The translations under genes were made by a program, and so were the position numbers. Under the pieces are notes generated by a model. It ran no database searches. It had not been told where the DNA came from and saw only the letters and a program-made list of their open reading frames with translations. This document shows positions 7,262 to 16,002 of a DNA stretch of 64,000 bases, piece by piece. The first letter of the stretch is position 1. Each line of letters opens with the position of its first letter. Source of the DNA: Antrihabitans stalactiti (lineage in GTDB: Bacteria; Actinomycetota; Actinomycetes; Mycobacteriales; Mycobacteriaceae); contig NZ_VCQU01000005.1 in assembly GCF_012932915.1 (NCBI RefSeq), forward strand, positions 62,001-126,000, written 5' to 3'.

Positions 7262-8145
7262 AGTAAGGGGGAGTGGAGGATTCGGCGGCTTTCGAATCGG
7301 CGGTGAAGTCCGCTGAACGGGTCGTCGAACTCGATCGATCTGGCGAGCAGCCGAAGCGGCTGGGAATAGTCGTCGGGCGCCACATCCCGGACAGTCGGGT
7401 ACAGCGAATCGCCGACGATCGGAATGCCGAGCGAACTCAGATGGACGCGGAGTTGGTGCGTCTTACCGGTTTTCGGCTCCAATGCGTATCGCGCGTTGTC
7501 GCCGACGCGCTCGACCAACGCTATCCGCGTTTCAGCATTCGGCTCGCCCGGAACTTCCTGGGCTTGAAGGACGCTCCGCTCCTTGATGATCCGGCTACGG
7601 ACCGTACGGGGAAACTGCAAGGCCGGATCGAACCCCGCGACCGCTTCGTAGGTTTTGCGCACGGACCGCTCGGCGAACAACATCTGGTACGCCCGCCTTA
7701 CGGCGGGCCGCATCGTGAACACCAGGACCCCTGCGGTCAGCCGATCGAGGCGATGCGCCGGACTGAGTTCTGGCAGATCGAGGTCGCGCCGCAGCCGGAC
7801 CAGTGCCGATTCGACGATGAAGCCGCCGCGCGGCGTGCTTGCGAGGAAATGGGGTTTGTCGACGACGAGGAGGTTGTCGTCGCGGTGCAGGATGTCGATC
7901 TCGAAAGGGACCCGCGGTTCGACGGGTGGGTCGCGGTAGAGGTAGACGAAACGAACTGCTGCATAAGGGGTTTCCGTGGTGATCGGCGTCCCCGACTCGT
8001 CGACGACTTCGCGTTCGGCAATCTTCTCGTGCAGCCGGACTGCGTCGTCGGGAAACCGTGCAAGCAGATAGTCGACGACGGTTGCCCAATCTCCTTGGGG
8101 CAGTCGCAGTCTGGTGGGGTTCAGTCCGTCGCGGACCGGAAGCAT
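7255..8145 (-). CDS. RluA-family pseudouridine synthase
   Basis: A 296-residue RNA pseudouridine synthase of the RluA/RluD class. The catalytic motif HRLDRLTAGV is at 131-140 with nucleophile Asp134; VVDKPHFLASTP (near 94-105) and GKTHQLRVHLSSLGIPIVGD (near 235) are the other family blocks. It isomerises specific uridines in 23S rRNA or tRNA. The N-terminal 80 residues are S4-like in position but divergent. It starts 3 bp after the HAD-PlsC stop and is the last gene of the plsB operon. Its final codons and stop are part of a family A palindrome. Confidence 0.9.
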   Translation of the reverse strand: MLPVRDGLNPTRLRLPQGDWATVVDYLLARFPDDAVRLHEKIAEREVVDESGTPITTETPYAAVRFVYLYRDPPVEPRVPFEIDILHRDDNLLVVDKPHFLASTPRGGFIVESALVRLRRDLDLPELSPAHRLDRLTAGVLVFTMRPAVRRAYQMLFAERSVRKTYEAVAGFDPALQFPRTVRSRIIKERSVLQAQEVPGEPNAETRIALVERVGDNARYALEPKTGKTHQLRVHLSSLGIPIVGDSLYPTVRDVAPDDYSQPLRLLARSIEFDDPFSGLHRRFESRRILHSPLLS

Positions 8146-8148
8146 GCG

Positions 8149-9579
8149 TCAGCCTTTCGGCCACGCGACCAGCGCGTCGACGAACATTTGGCGCACCGCC
8201 GCGATTCGCTTGTCGAGATCGTCGGTGGTCCAGTCGCTGACATCGATCGGGTCGAGCACTGCCACGTCGACCGTGCCGGATCGGACCATGTTGCTGTTGC
8301 GCCACATCAGCTCGCCGGCATTTCGGATGACGACAGGAATGATTGGGACACCTGCCTGCATCGCGATATGAAAAGCGCCCTTCTTGAACGGTCCGACGGT
8401 CGGTGTGACCGATCGCGTGCCCTCCGGGGCGATGATGATCGAGAGCCCGCCGCGAAGTGTGTCGACCACAGGTCCCAGCTGCTCGACCGCTTTGGCCGAG
8501 TTGCGCCGGTCCAGGAACGTCGCGCCCATGTAGCGAAAGACCGGTCCCATGAACGGGTGACTCGCGATTTCCTGTTTGCTGATCCCGGTGAACCCTTCTC
8601 GCAACACCTTTGCGAGGACGAACATGTCGAGGGCGCTCTGGTGATTGAAGATGAACACCGCTGGCCGAGGCGACTCAGCGTTGTGCGCACCCACCACTCG
8701 AACGTCGATTCCAGCCAACTTGAGGGTGAAGTCGCCGGAACGGGAGATGACTCCGTTTCGGCCGCGGACCTGATTGCGGCTGGCCAACCCGGCACCGACG
8801 CCCGTCGCGACCGCGCCGGCGAATCCGCCTAGTGCACCAGCCGTTCGGGCAGCACCCAACGGACCTTGAGGGGCGCGAGAACGGAATCGGATTATCGGCC
8901 AACGCCGTTCACCAGCCACGACCGTGAGCGTCCGGTCTGGGTTGACTGCAAGAGGCGCCCCGACGAGGGCGAGAAAGTCCGCGTCTTCACCGCCGTTCGA
9001 GTACGCGTAGCTGTTACTGAGATCGATCCCCTTGTCGGCAGCAAAGTTTCGGACCGCTCGGGCCTTACCGCCACGCCACAACGGATTCCCGTCGACGGCT
9101 CCGGTGACGACGCCGTCGATCACTTCGAGCTGCGTGCACAACACCGTCTCGACGCCGAGAGCGCTTGCGGCAGGCTCGATTTGAAATCGGGTTGCCGACG
9201 ACGCGATCACCAACTCATGCCCAGCCGCCTCGTGTGCACGAATGAGCCGCCACGCTTCGGGGTAGAGATGGCCAGCGATGCGCTGGTCGAACAGTCGCTG
9301 ACCGATTGCCTCCAACTGCTCCTCGGTGTGGCCCGCCCACCCGCTCAAGGCGAGGTCGATGAAGCGTTGGAACTCGGCTTCGGTCTTCCCGCCGCGCACA
9401 CCCGACAGCATGGTCGCCGCAATTTCGCGCGGTGTCAGCTTTCCTGCGCGCACGAAATGACGAAAGAACGGTATGCCGCTGAATCCGTGCACGAGCGTTC
9501 CGTCGAAGTCGAAGAACGCACCGATCCTCGGACCCGTTGGACCGCTTCGTATCCGGGCGACCGCTTCGTCCAGCTCCAC
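8149..9579 (-). CDS. plsC: Bifunctional HAD-IB phosphatase / 1-acylglycerol-3-phosphate acyltransferase (PlsC)
   Basis: A 476-residue fusion. The first half is a SerB-like HAD-IB domain (FFDFDGTLVHG, nucleophile Asp24; SSAT near 127; NGGEDADFLALVG near 195). The second half is an AGPAT/PlsC domain with the HxxxxD motif at NHQSALD (His313, Asp318) and PEGTRS at 385-390. The fused layout matches Rv2483c of M. tuberculosis. The acyltransferase makes phosphatidic acid from lysophosphatidic acid at the membrane; the substrate of the phosphatase domain is unknown. It starts 2 bp after the plsB stop, so successive steps of glycerolipid synthesis are co-expressed. Confidence 0.92.
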   Translation of the reverse strand: MELDEAVARIRSGPTGPRIGAFFDFDGTLVHGFSGIPFFRHFVRAGKLTPREIAATMLSGVRGGKTEAEFQRFIDLALSGWAGHTEEQLEAIGQRLFDQRIAGHLYPEAWRLIRAHEAAGHELVIASSATRFQIEPAASALGVETVLCTQLEVIDGVVTGAVDGNPLWRGGKARAVRNFAADKGIDLSNSYAYSNGGEDADFLALVGAPLAVNPDRTLTVVAGERRWPIIRFRSRAPQGPLGAARTAGALGGFAGAVATGVGAGLASRNQVRGRNGVISRSGDFTLKLAGIDVRVVGAHNAESPRPAVFIFNHQSALDMFVLAKVLREGFTGISKQEIASHPFMGPVFRYMGATFLDRRNSAKAVEQLGPVVDTLRGGLSIIIAPEGTRSVTPTVGPFKKGAFHIAMQAGVPIIPVVIRNAGELMWRNSNMVRSGTVDVAVLDPIDVSDWTTDDLDKRIAAVRQMFVDALVAWPKG

Positions 9580-9581
9580 GC

Positions 9582-11894
9582 TCAGACCTTGCGGTTCGAG
9601 GCGTCGAGCGATTCGGCGCGGTCGATCCGGGCGCTCAAGGAGCGCAGCTCTTCCGCGAATTCCGCACGCCGCGTGCTGAGTTCGCTACCGCCAGGTTTGA
9701 CGAGGTTGCGGTTCTCGGCGAGTTTCAGTGCGGAGGTGAACAATTCGGATGACACCGACTCGGGGCTGTGCAGACGCGCTTGCAGTAGCATCTGTTGCCC
9801 GACGCGCACACACTCGTCGAGGAATTCCTCGCGATCGATTTCCTTGTTCGGATCTCGCAACGCCAACCGCTCCACGACGACCAGTTGGGCGTCGAGGAAC
9901 GACCGTAAGGTGCGGTGCACCATGATGAATCCGGTCGCGGTGAGCTTGTCGAGCAGTTCGGCCGGGGTGGGCGTCCGGTTCCGCCATTCCGGGTCGACCA
10001 GGAGCACCTCGTTCTCCATCTCGAGCGCGAACCCCTTGCGGTCCGGGAAGAAGAACTCGAACTTCAACAGATCACGAAGCCGCATGGCTTCGGCCCAGCC
10101 CTCGGCGAGTGGGTCGGTCGAGTCGCTATCGGCCGCGGTGAGGATCGACAGTTCGAGCAGCGAACGATTGACGAACCAGTGAATTGCGCTGTTGCGATAG
10201 AACGCTGCGATCAGGTGCTGGCCGGGTTCGATCGAGTACACGGGTTGCTCGCCCGCGGTGTACGACGTGACGACCTTCGCGTCGGCGAGCCGGGTCAGCA
10301 CTCCGATGAGACCGAGACGGTCACGGAGGACCTGCAGCTCACCTTGCGGAATCTTGCGCTCCTCGATGTATTTCAGAACCGGATCCAAGATCGCCTGGAT
10401 TTCGGGGATGGTCAGGGCTCGACCCCGAACGCCGAGCAGCGCAAGCGTCACCAGGGCGTTCGCGGCGATGGGAGTGATTCGGTTGATGCCGACGGCCACC
10501 TCGAACGCGACCTTCTGCACAGCCAGTCGCGAGCGAGCCTCATCGGGTGCCTCACCCGAGCTTGCCATGACATCGCCATGCGCGGTCAGCCGATCGCGTG
10601 CCGACAGGGGGCTGCCGATGCGGACGTAGACGTGCCCCGCGGAGTTCTGCTGGTTACGGATGTACTGCGCCATCCACGCCAGGCCTTCGGCTTTCTTCTT
10701 GCCGCCCAACTGTTCTTCGGCGATCGCGCCGAGTTCGTTGAGGCGCTCGTAGGTGATCGACACGGGAACCAGGAGTGCGTCGTCGACGCGACCGCTACGG
10801 ACCGCTTGGGCCAGGTAGTTCAGTAGCCCGTACTTCGGTGGCCGCAACTTGCCGGTGCGCGTGCGCCCGCCCTCGAAGTACCACTCCATGTTGAACCGTT
10901 TCGCCAGCAAGTAGGCGAAGTATTCTTCGACGACGGCCTTGTAGATCTCGTCTTCGCCGAAGCTGCGTCGGATGAACACAGTGCCGGTCTTGCGGGCGAT
11001 CGATCCGATCGGCCAGAAATTGAGGTTCGCGCCACCGATCAGATGGTTAGGCGGAAAGTCGTTCTGTGCCAGCACATCACCGAGCACGAACGCATCGACA
11101 TAGGATCGGTGCGACGGTAGGAAGACGAGCGGATATTTGCGATTGAGTTTGCGGAGGTCCTCCAAGCCGGTCTCGTCCGAGTGGACCGTCCAGGCGCGCT
11201 TGTGGATCGGCGCCATCGCCTGGCTGAACAGATCCGATACGAGGCGGCTCTGCGTCGCCACGAGTTCGCGCAAGGCGTCCTCGGCGCGGTCGTAGGCGTC
11301 GTCGCGCGAAATGTCGGTGCGATCGGCGATGTCGTTCAGCTGTTTTTGGAAGGCCGGAGTGTCGAGGATTTCTTCGACGACGAGTCGCGGCACCTTGTAA
11401 CGGTCACCGATCACGGACCGTTCCGCCCGCGCCAACGCAAGCACCGCACTACGAACTATGTAGCGCGCCAACGAACGTGGCGCCGGATCGCCGCTGGCTT
11501 CCAGATGTCGGGCGCGTAGCTCGCTCAGCAGCGCCGGCTCTCCAGTGAGGACACGATGCCGATCGGGGGAGCGCTTGACTATCCACTTCTGCGCCAGCCG
11601 ATGCGGGTTGCGCGGATTCGACAGCGTCGCAAGGTCTCTGATCGACGAGCGGCGAACGCCGTCGCGTTCCTTCGGCAACCACAGCACTCGGACCGGAACG
11701 ACATTTGGATCATCGCTGCGGCTGACCAGTTTGTCGACGATGTCGTCGACGGCCAGTTCCAGCTGAATAGGTGCCCGCCCGCCCGGTCCGAGTTCGAGTC
11801 CATCGGCTGCAAGCCACTGCGCGATTACCTCGCGTTCGACGGGGGTCGACGCCTCCGCGAGCACAACGGTGGTCTGTGGCTGCATGTCCGGCAT
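9582..11894 (-). CDS. plsB: Glycerol-3-phosphate 1-O-acyltransferase
   Basis: A 770-residue PlsB, close to the mycobacterial PlsB2 length (789). The catalytic HRSYVD block has His262 and Asp267; GGANLNFWPIGSIARKTGTVFIRRSF and WYFEGGRTRTGKLRPPKYG follow in the standard order of acyltransferase motifs II and III. It acylates sn-glycerol-3-phosphate, the first step of phospholipid and triacylglycerol synthesis. I chose ATG at 11894 (MPDMQPQTTV) because AGGAG precedes it by about ten bases; the frame extends 45 codons further but with arginine-rich, shadow-like sequence. It heads the operon plsB, HAD-plsC and pseudouridine synthase. Confidence 0.92.
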   Translation of the reverse strand: MPDMQPQTTVVLAEASTPVEREVIAQWLAADGLELGPGGRAPIQLELAVDDIVDKLVSRSDDPNVVPVRVLWLPKERDGVRRSSIRDLATLSNPRNPHRLAQKWIVKRSPDRHRVLTGEPALLSELRARHLEASGDPAPRSLARYIVRSAVLALARAERSVIGDRYKVPRLVVEEILDTPAFQKQLNDIADRTDISRDDAYDRAEDALRELVATQSRLVSDLFSQAMAPIHKRAWTVHSDETGLEDLRKLNRKYPLVFLPSHRSYVDAFVLGDVLAQNDFPPNHLIGGANLNFWPIGSIARKTGTVFIRRSFGEDEIYKAVVEEYFAYLLAKRFNMEWYFEGGRTRTGKLRPPKYGLLNYLAQAVRSGRVDDALLVPVSITYERLNELGAIAEEQLGGKKKAEGLAWMAQYIRNQQNSAGHVYVRIGSPLSARDRLTAHGDVMASSGEAPDEARSRLAVQKVAFEVAVGINRITPIAANALVTLALLGVRGRALTIPEIQAILDPVLKYIEERKIPQGELQVLRDRLGLIGVLTRLADAKVVTSYTAGEQPVYSIEPGQHLIAAFYRNSAIHWFVNRSLLELSILTAADSDSTDPLAEGWAEAMRLRDLLKFEFFFPDRKGFALEMENEVLLVDPEWRNRTPTPAELLDKLTATGFIMVHRTLRSFLDAQLVVVERLALRDPNKEIDREEFLDECVRVGQQMLLQARLHSPESVSSELFTSALKLAENRNLVKPGGSELSTRRAEFAEELRSLSARIDRAESLDASNRKV

Positions 11895-11983
11895 AAAGAT
11901 CATTCTCCTGACGCGTGTCCGTTCCCGTCGTACCTTTGCAACTTCCGACGTTAGGCCGCGTCTGGCATGACTAAGCTTCGACG

Positions 11984-12751
11984 ATGGACTGGGCACTGCG
12001 GTCGTGTGCATGGCGGGGTCACGAAACATACAACCCAGACGAAGTACCGCTTCGCGCGCGGTTACACGTCGATACCCCGGTGGGCGATGCCTGGCGTTGC
12101 CTTCGGTGCGGAACCTTCGTTCCCGGTGAACCTGCGGGCAGCGGCCCGGCCGACGAAGCGCCCGAAGTGCCGCACGGCAGACTGCTGCGCGACCGTTGGT
12201 TGATGCGGGCGCTCGCGATCGAGCGTTTCCTTCGTGCGCTCGTGCTACTCGGAGTGGCGTACGGCGTGTTCAAGTTTCGGGCAGGACGAACTGATTTCAA
12301 GACCGCGTACGACGCCGATTTGCCCCTGCTGCGGCAACTGGCCGACCAGATCGGCTGGAACATCGACGACTCGAAGATCATCCACCTCTTCGAAAAGGCT
12401 TTGGACCTCTCCGACACGGCGCTGCTGTGGATCGGCCTCGCTATCTGCGCCTACGCAGCGCTGCAGATCATCGAGGCTGTCGGGTTGTGGATGGTGAAGC
12501 GCTGGGGTGAGTATTTTGCCGTCATCGCGACCAGCATCTTCCTGCCGCTGGAGATCTATGAACTGTCGGAGAAGATCACCGCGCTGCGGATCGGTGCGCT
12601 CCTGGTGAACATAGCGGCGGTCGTCTGGTTGATCTGGAGTAAGCGACTGTTCGGTGTCCGCGGCGGTGGCGAGGCTTACCACGCCGAACACAGCGCCGAG
12701 AGCCTCCTGACCGTGGAGCGGGCAGCCGCTTTGGCCACCGCTGACGCGTGA
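11984..12751 (+). CDS. DUF2127-type membrane protein with N-terminal zinc-ribbon-like segment
   Basis: A 255-residue protein. The N-terminus has a CxxC pair (WRCLRCGTF, residues 38-46) preceded by CAWRGHETY, like a small zinc ribbon. The rest has four hydrophobic helices and the AYAALQIIEAVGLWMVKRWGEYFAVIATSIFLPLEIYEL block typical of DUF2127. The function of DUF2127 is unknown. The gene is divergent from plsB (89-bp gap) and overlaps the following MFS gene by GTGA, so the two are translationally coupled. Confidence 0.75.
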   Translation: MDWALRSCAWRGHETYNPDEVPLRARLHVDTPVGDAWRCLRCGTFVPGEPAGSGPADEAPEVPHGRLLRDRWLMRALAIERFLRALVLLGVAYGVFKFRAGRTDFKTAYDADLPLLRQLADQIGWNIDDSKIIHLFEKALDLSDTALLWIGLAICAYAALQIIEAVGLWMVKRWGEYFAVIATSIFLPLEIYELSEKITALRIGALLVNIAAVVWLIWSKRLFGVRGGGEAYHAEHSAESLLTVERAAALATADA

Positions 12752-13938
12752 AAGCAATTCCGCTGACGCCGTGGCGGTTCATCGTCGGATTCGGCACCGT
12801 CAGCTTGCTGGCCGATCTCGTCTACGAAGGCGCCCGGTCGATCACCGGACCCCTGCTCGCATCGTTGGGTGCGACGGGGTTGGTGGTCGGCGTCGTGACC
12901 GGAATCGGCGAGGCGTCTGCGCTGTTGCTGCGACTGGTCTCCGGTCCGCTCACCGACCGCACGCGCGCCTTCTGGGCGTGGACGATCGCCGGCTACGCGC
13001 TCACCGTCATCACTGTTCCGGTGCTCGGCATCGCAGGTACGTTGTGGGTCGCATCGGCGTTGGTGATCGCCGAACGGGTCGGCAAAGCAGTCCGCAGTCC
13101 GGCGAAAGACACGTTGCTTTCGTACGCGTCGGCGGTCGCCGGCCGAGGTCGTGGGTTCGGCGTCCACGAGGCTATGGATCAGATCGGCGCCGTGACCGGC
13201 CCGCTCGTCGTCGCGGTGATGCTCGCCGTCACCGGCGGTGATTACGGTCCGACGCTGGGCGTGCTTGCGCTACCGGGTGTTGCCGTCGTCGCGATGCTGG
13301 TCTGGCTGCGGGGGCGCGTGCCGGACCCGTCGATCTACGAACCCACCCTCGCGCCGAAAGAACGGCCCACGGTCAGCGGCGTAGGCGATCGGTTGCCCCG
13401 CGAATTCTGGATCTATTCGATCTTCACCGCGATGACGATGCTCGGGTTCGCGACCTTCGGTCTCATCTCGTTCCATCTGGTCGTCGCTGACGTCGTCTCG
13501 GCACCGATGGTCCCCGTGTTGTATATCGCTGCGATGGCGGCAGATGCAGTCGCGGCGCTGGCGCTCGGCTTCGGCTACGACCGGACCGGTGCCCGAGTGC
13601 TCGTCGTGCTTCCGGTGTTGTCGGCACTGGTCCCGCTGCTCGCGTTCTCCCACAACATCGCGATGGTCGCTGCAGGCGTGCTGATTTGGGGTTGCGCGGT
13701 CGGCGTGCAGGAATCGACGCTGCGCGCGGTCGTGGCCGATCTTGTTGCACCGCAACGCCGGGCGACGGCGTACGGGTTGTATGCGGGCGCGATCGGCGTC
13801 GGTACCGCGGTCGGCGGTGCCCTGACCGGCTGGCTGTACGAGGTGTCTGTTCCGATTCTGATCGCGACAGTGATCGCTGTCCAAGTGGCCGCGATCGGAG
13901 TGTTGGCTGGGCTACTTGGCCGCGTTCGCCAGCGTTGA
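12748..13938 (+). CDS. MFS transporter
   Basis: A 396-residue, roughly twelve-helix transporter. LLADLVYEGARSITGPLLASLGATGLVVGVVTGIGEASALLLRL followed by SGPLTDRTRAFW (loop 2-3 signature) marks an MFS drug-exporter-like subfamily common in actinobacteria. The start is GTG at 12748 overlapping the upstream stop (GTGA). Its 3' end overlaps the convergent binding-protein gene by 27 bp. The substrate is unknown. Confidence 0.85.
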   Translation: MKAIPLTPWRFIVGFGTVSLLADLVYEGARSITGPLLASLGATGLVVGVVTGIGEASALLLRLVSGPLTDRTRAFWAWTIAGYALTVITVPVLGIAGTLWVASALVIAERVGKAVRSPAKDTLLSYASAVAGRGRGFGVHEAMDQIGAVTGPLVVAVMLAVTGGDYGPTLGVLALPGVAVVAMLVWLRGRVPDPSIYEPTLAPKERPTVSGVGDRLPREFWIYSIFTAMTMLGFATFGLISFHLVVADVVSAPMVPVLYIAAMAADAVAALALGFGYDRTGARVLVVLPVLSALVPLLAFSHNIAMVAAGVLIWGCAVGVQESTLRAVVADLVAPQRRATAYGLYAGAIGVGTAVGGALTGWLYEVSVPILIATVIAVQVAAIGVLAGLLGRVRQR

Positions 13939-14856
13939 TTGCAGCCGGTCGAGCACGTACGGAATCGATCCAGGGGAGAGTAGGTCGAGCCCGAGTCGGA
14001 CGTTGTTGTCTGGGAACAGGATGCTGCCGCGCTGGACGGACGGCAGATTCGCATATGCGGGCAACGCGGTGAGGACGTTCTGCAATTCGGGTGTTCCGAA
14101 AACGACAAGCAGGTCGGTCGAGAAGTCGGGCAATTTGTCCAGCGGCAACGGGATCCGACCCGTTGGGCCGCCCTCTTGAATCAAGTTCTCGGGGATCTTC
14201 AGCCCGAGCCGGGTGAACAGCTCGGTGGTGCCACTGTTGGCGTCGGTGATCATCGCCAGTTCCGTCGGCGTGTCGATTGCCGCGGCCACGAATGTCTTGT
14301 CTTTCAAGCCTGGATTGCGGTCCGCCGCCGCCTGGATCCGACCGTTGAGATTGGCGATCTGGCTTTGCGCCTGGCCCTGTTTGTCGAGAATCTTGCCGAG
14401 ACCATCGACCTCGGACTCCCACGAATCCAATTGACTGTTGCGAAGATTCGCCAGTGTGGGGGCGATGTCGTGCAGCCGGTCGTACAGGTCTTTGTTTCCC
14501 CCGAACGATGGAGTGAGAATCAGATCAGGGTGCAGATCGCGGACTTGCGCGACTATGTCGCCATTGATGTCGATGGGCTTGGAGTTCGGCAGCGCAGGTT
14601 CCCATGGTGCGGGGTGACCGGTCGCAATCGCGACGTCGTCCACATAACCCACCGGCTGGATCTGCAAAACCTGTGCGGCATCGAGCCATTGCGTTCCCAT
14701 CGCGACGATTCGCTGAGGGATTCCGTAAATCGTCGCCGTGCCCAGCGAATGGCCGACGTTCACCTGACGCGCAGTATCGTCGCTACCCGTGATGGCCTCA
14801 CACCCTGCGAGCAGTAGTGCGATCGCTGCTACGAATACCGAAATGCGCTGCTTCAC
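13912..14856 (-). CDS. Iron-siderophore-type ABC substrate-binding lipoprotein (FecB/FepB family)
   Basis: A 314-residue lipoprotein: MKQRISVFVAAIALLLAGCEA has a lipobox LAGC, so it should be anchored outside the membrane. The body has the periplasmic-binding-protein type III layout (RIVAMGTQWLDAAQVLQIQPVGYVDD, then DLHPDLILTPSF). Such proteins deliver Fe3+-siderophores or cobalamin to FecCD-type ABC transporters, but no permease or ATPase lies nearby, so it is an orphan component. I chose GTG at 14856, which has GAGGAG upstream. No IdeR box could be recognised in the divergent 76-bp gap. Confidence 0.8.
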   Translation of the reverse strand: MKQRISVFVAAIALLLAGCEAITGSDDTARQVNVGHSLGTATIYGIPQRIVAMGTQWLDAAQVLQIQPVGYVDDVAIATGHPAPWEPALPNSKPIDINGDIVAQVRDLHPDLILTPSFGGNKDLYDRLHDIAPTLANLRNSQLDSWESEVDGLGKILDKQGQAQSQIANLNGRIQAAADRNPGLKDKTFVAAAIDTPTELAMITDANSGTTELFTRLGLKIPENLIQEGGPTGRIPLPLDKLPDFSTDLLVVFGTPELQNVLTALPAYANLPSVQRGSILFPDNNVRLGLDLLSPGSIPYVLDRLQSTLANAAK

Positions 14857-14932
14857 CCTCGGACTCCTCGCTCCCAATAGCTGACATTAACAAGCGCAAT
14901 GAATCGGTGAGTGACGCCGCTAGAATTCGAAC

Positions 14933-15820
14933 GTGACAACAATCGAGTCGAAGTGGACCGAAAAGAACATCGCTGATCAGGAAGGCCGCACGTTCATCGT
15001 CACGGGCGCGAACAGCGGTCTCGGTGAGGTCGCGGCGCGCGCACTCGTCGGTGCGGGAGCCACCGTCGTGCTCGCCTGCCGCAACACCGACAAAGCCGAT
15101 ACGGTTGCGCGCTCGATCGGGACGCGCGCCGTTGTCGCCCACCTCGATCTGTCCGACCTGTCGTCGGTCCGCAAGTTCGCGGCCTCGGTCGACAGCGTGG
15201 ACGTCTTGATCAACAACGCGGGCGTCATGGCGATCCCGCAGGCGAAGACCGTCGACGGCTTCGAGATGCAGTTCGGCACAAACCATTTGGGGCACTTCGC
15301 GCTCACCGGTCTGCTGCTCGGCAAGTTGACCGACCGAGTCGTCACGTTGTCGAGTGGGATGCACCAGTTCGGGTCGATCGATCTCGACGATCCGAATTTC
15401 GAAAGGCGCAAGTACGAGCGCTGGACCGCCTACAACCAGTCGAAGCTCGCGAACCTGATGTTCGCTTACGAATTGCAACGTCGGCTCACGGCGGCGGGGT
15501 CGCCGCTGAAATCGCTCGCCGCCCATCCGGGTTACGCGGCGACCGGCTTGCAAGGCAAAACCGAGACCTTCCAGGATCGGCTGCTGGCGATCGGTAACCG
15601 CGTCCTCGCGCAGTCGGCTGAGATGGGTGCGCTGCCGGAGTTGTACGCCGCCACTGCGCCGGACGCGCCGGCCGGTCGCTACATCGGTCCGGACGGTTTC
15701 CAAGGCCAGCGTGGGTACCCGACGGTCGTCGGTTCGACGAAGAAGTCCAAGGACGAAGAGGTCGCCGCGAAGCTGTGGGACCTCTCCGAGAAACTCACTG
15801 GAGTGAAGTTCGCGTTCTAG
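14933..15820 (+). CDS. Short-chain dehydrogenase/reductase
   Basis: A 295-residue SDR of the retinol-dehydrogenase-like branch common in mycobacteria. The NAD(P) motif TGANSGLG is at 24-31, NNAG near 94 and the catalytic YNQSK near 163, with a Ser in TLSSGMHQFG. It should oxidise or reduce a hydrophobic alcohol or ketone; the substrate is unknown. The start is GTG at 14933. The promoter of the downstream aromatic leader peptide lies at its stop codon. Confidence 0.85.
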   Translation: MTTIESKWTEKNIADQEGRTFIVTGANSGLGEVAARALVGAGATVVLACRNTDKADTVARSIGTRAVVAHLDLSDLSSVRKFAASVDSVDVLINNAGVMAIPQAKTVDGFEMQFGTNHLGHFALTGLLLGKLTDRVVTLSSGMHQFGSIDLDDPNFERRKYERWTAYNQSKLANLMFAYELQRRLTAAGSPLKSLAAHPGYAATGLQGKTETFQDRLLAIGNRVLAQSAEMGALPELYAATAPDAPAGRYIGPDGFQGQRGYPTVVGSTKKSKDEEVAAKLWDLSEKLTGVKFAF

Positions 15821-15824
15821 CTGG

Positions 15825-15830
15825 TACGGT
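15825..15830 (+). promoter_or_regulatory. Extended -10 promoter for the aromatic leader
   Basis: TGGTACGGT (15822-15830) fits an extended -10 (TGn-TAnnnT) of a SigA-type promoter. Transcription would begin 7-8 bases later, at or next to the leader ATG (15838), making the leader peptide mRNA leaderless. No clear -35 is seen, as is usual for extended -10 promoters. Confidence 0.4.
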
Positions 15831-15837
15831 CTTCGGT

Positions 15838-15918
15838 ATGCAGCGTGCATATTGGTTTAGCGAGCCGGCCCTAGGTGGGTCGGTCCGCGTAGCCGCGTCG
15901 TCACATACGCTGCGCTGA
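15838..15918 (+). CDS. Aromatic amino acid leader peptide (Tyr-Trp-Phe), attenuator of the DAHP synthase
   Basis: A 26-codon ORF beginning MQRAYWFSEP, with consecutive Tyr (TAT), Trp (TGG) and Phe (TTT) codons at 15850-15858, ending at TGA 15916-15918, 84 bp before the DAHP synthase. These are exactly the three end products of the pathway whose first enzyme follows. Ribosome stalling at scarce Tyr/Trp/Phe-tRNA would be sensed here, as in classical trp/phe leaders; a related leader was described for a corynebacterial DAHP synthase gene. It has no ribosome binding site but a fitting leaderless promoter. Confidence 0.75.
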   Translation: MQRAYWFSEPALGGSVRVAASSHTLR

Positions 15919-15983
15919 CCTTTTCACCCCGAGCCGGATTACAGACCGGCTCGCTGGGTAGCGAACATCTCATCGGGCCGGCC
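15861..15983 (+). promoter_or_regulatory. Attenuator region with competing hairpins ahead of the DAHP synthase
   Basis: CGAGCCGG occurs twice, at 15861-15868 (right after the Tyr-Trp-Phe codons) and at 15930-15937. Either copy can pair with CCGGCTCG at 15946-15953. The first copy is extended to GCCGGCCC (15864-15871), which can instead pair with GGGCCGGC at 15975-15982, just ahead of the gene's ribosome binding site (AGGA, 15991). A ribosome stalled on the aromatic codons would cover the first copy and force the local hairpin. No U-tract follows, so control may act on translation or through Rho. The mechanism is inferred. Confidence 0.6.
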
Positions 15984-16002
15984 TGAGAACAGGAACCCGA
16001 AG

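Noticed and set aside
7273-8832. 519-codon + strand ORF antisense to the pseudouridine synthase and HAD-PlsC genes
   Set aside because: No domain motifs, typical shadow composition, and both real genes on the other strand have complete catalytic motifs.
14857-14932. IdeR (iron) box in front of the siderophore-type binding protein
   Set aside because: No sequence close to the TTAGGTTAGSCTAACCTAA consensus is visible in the gap.
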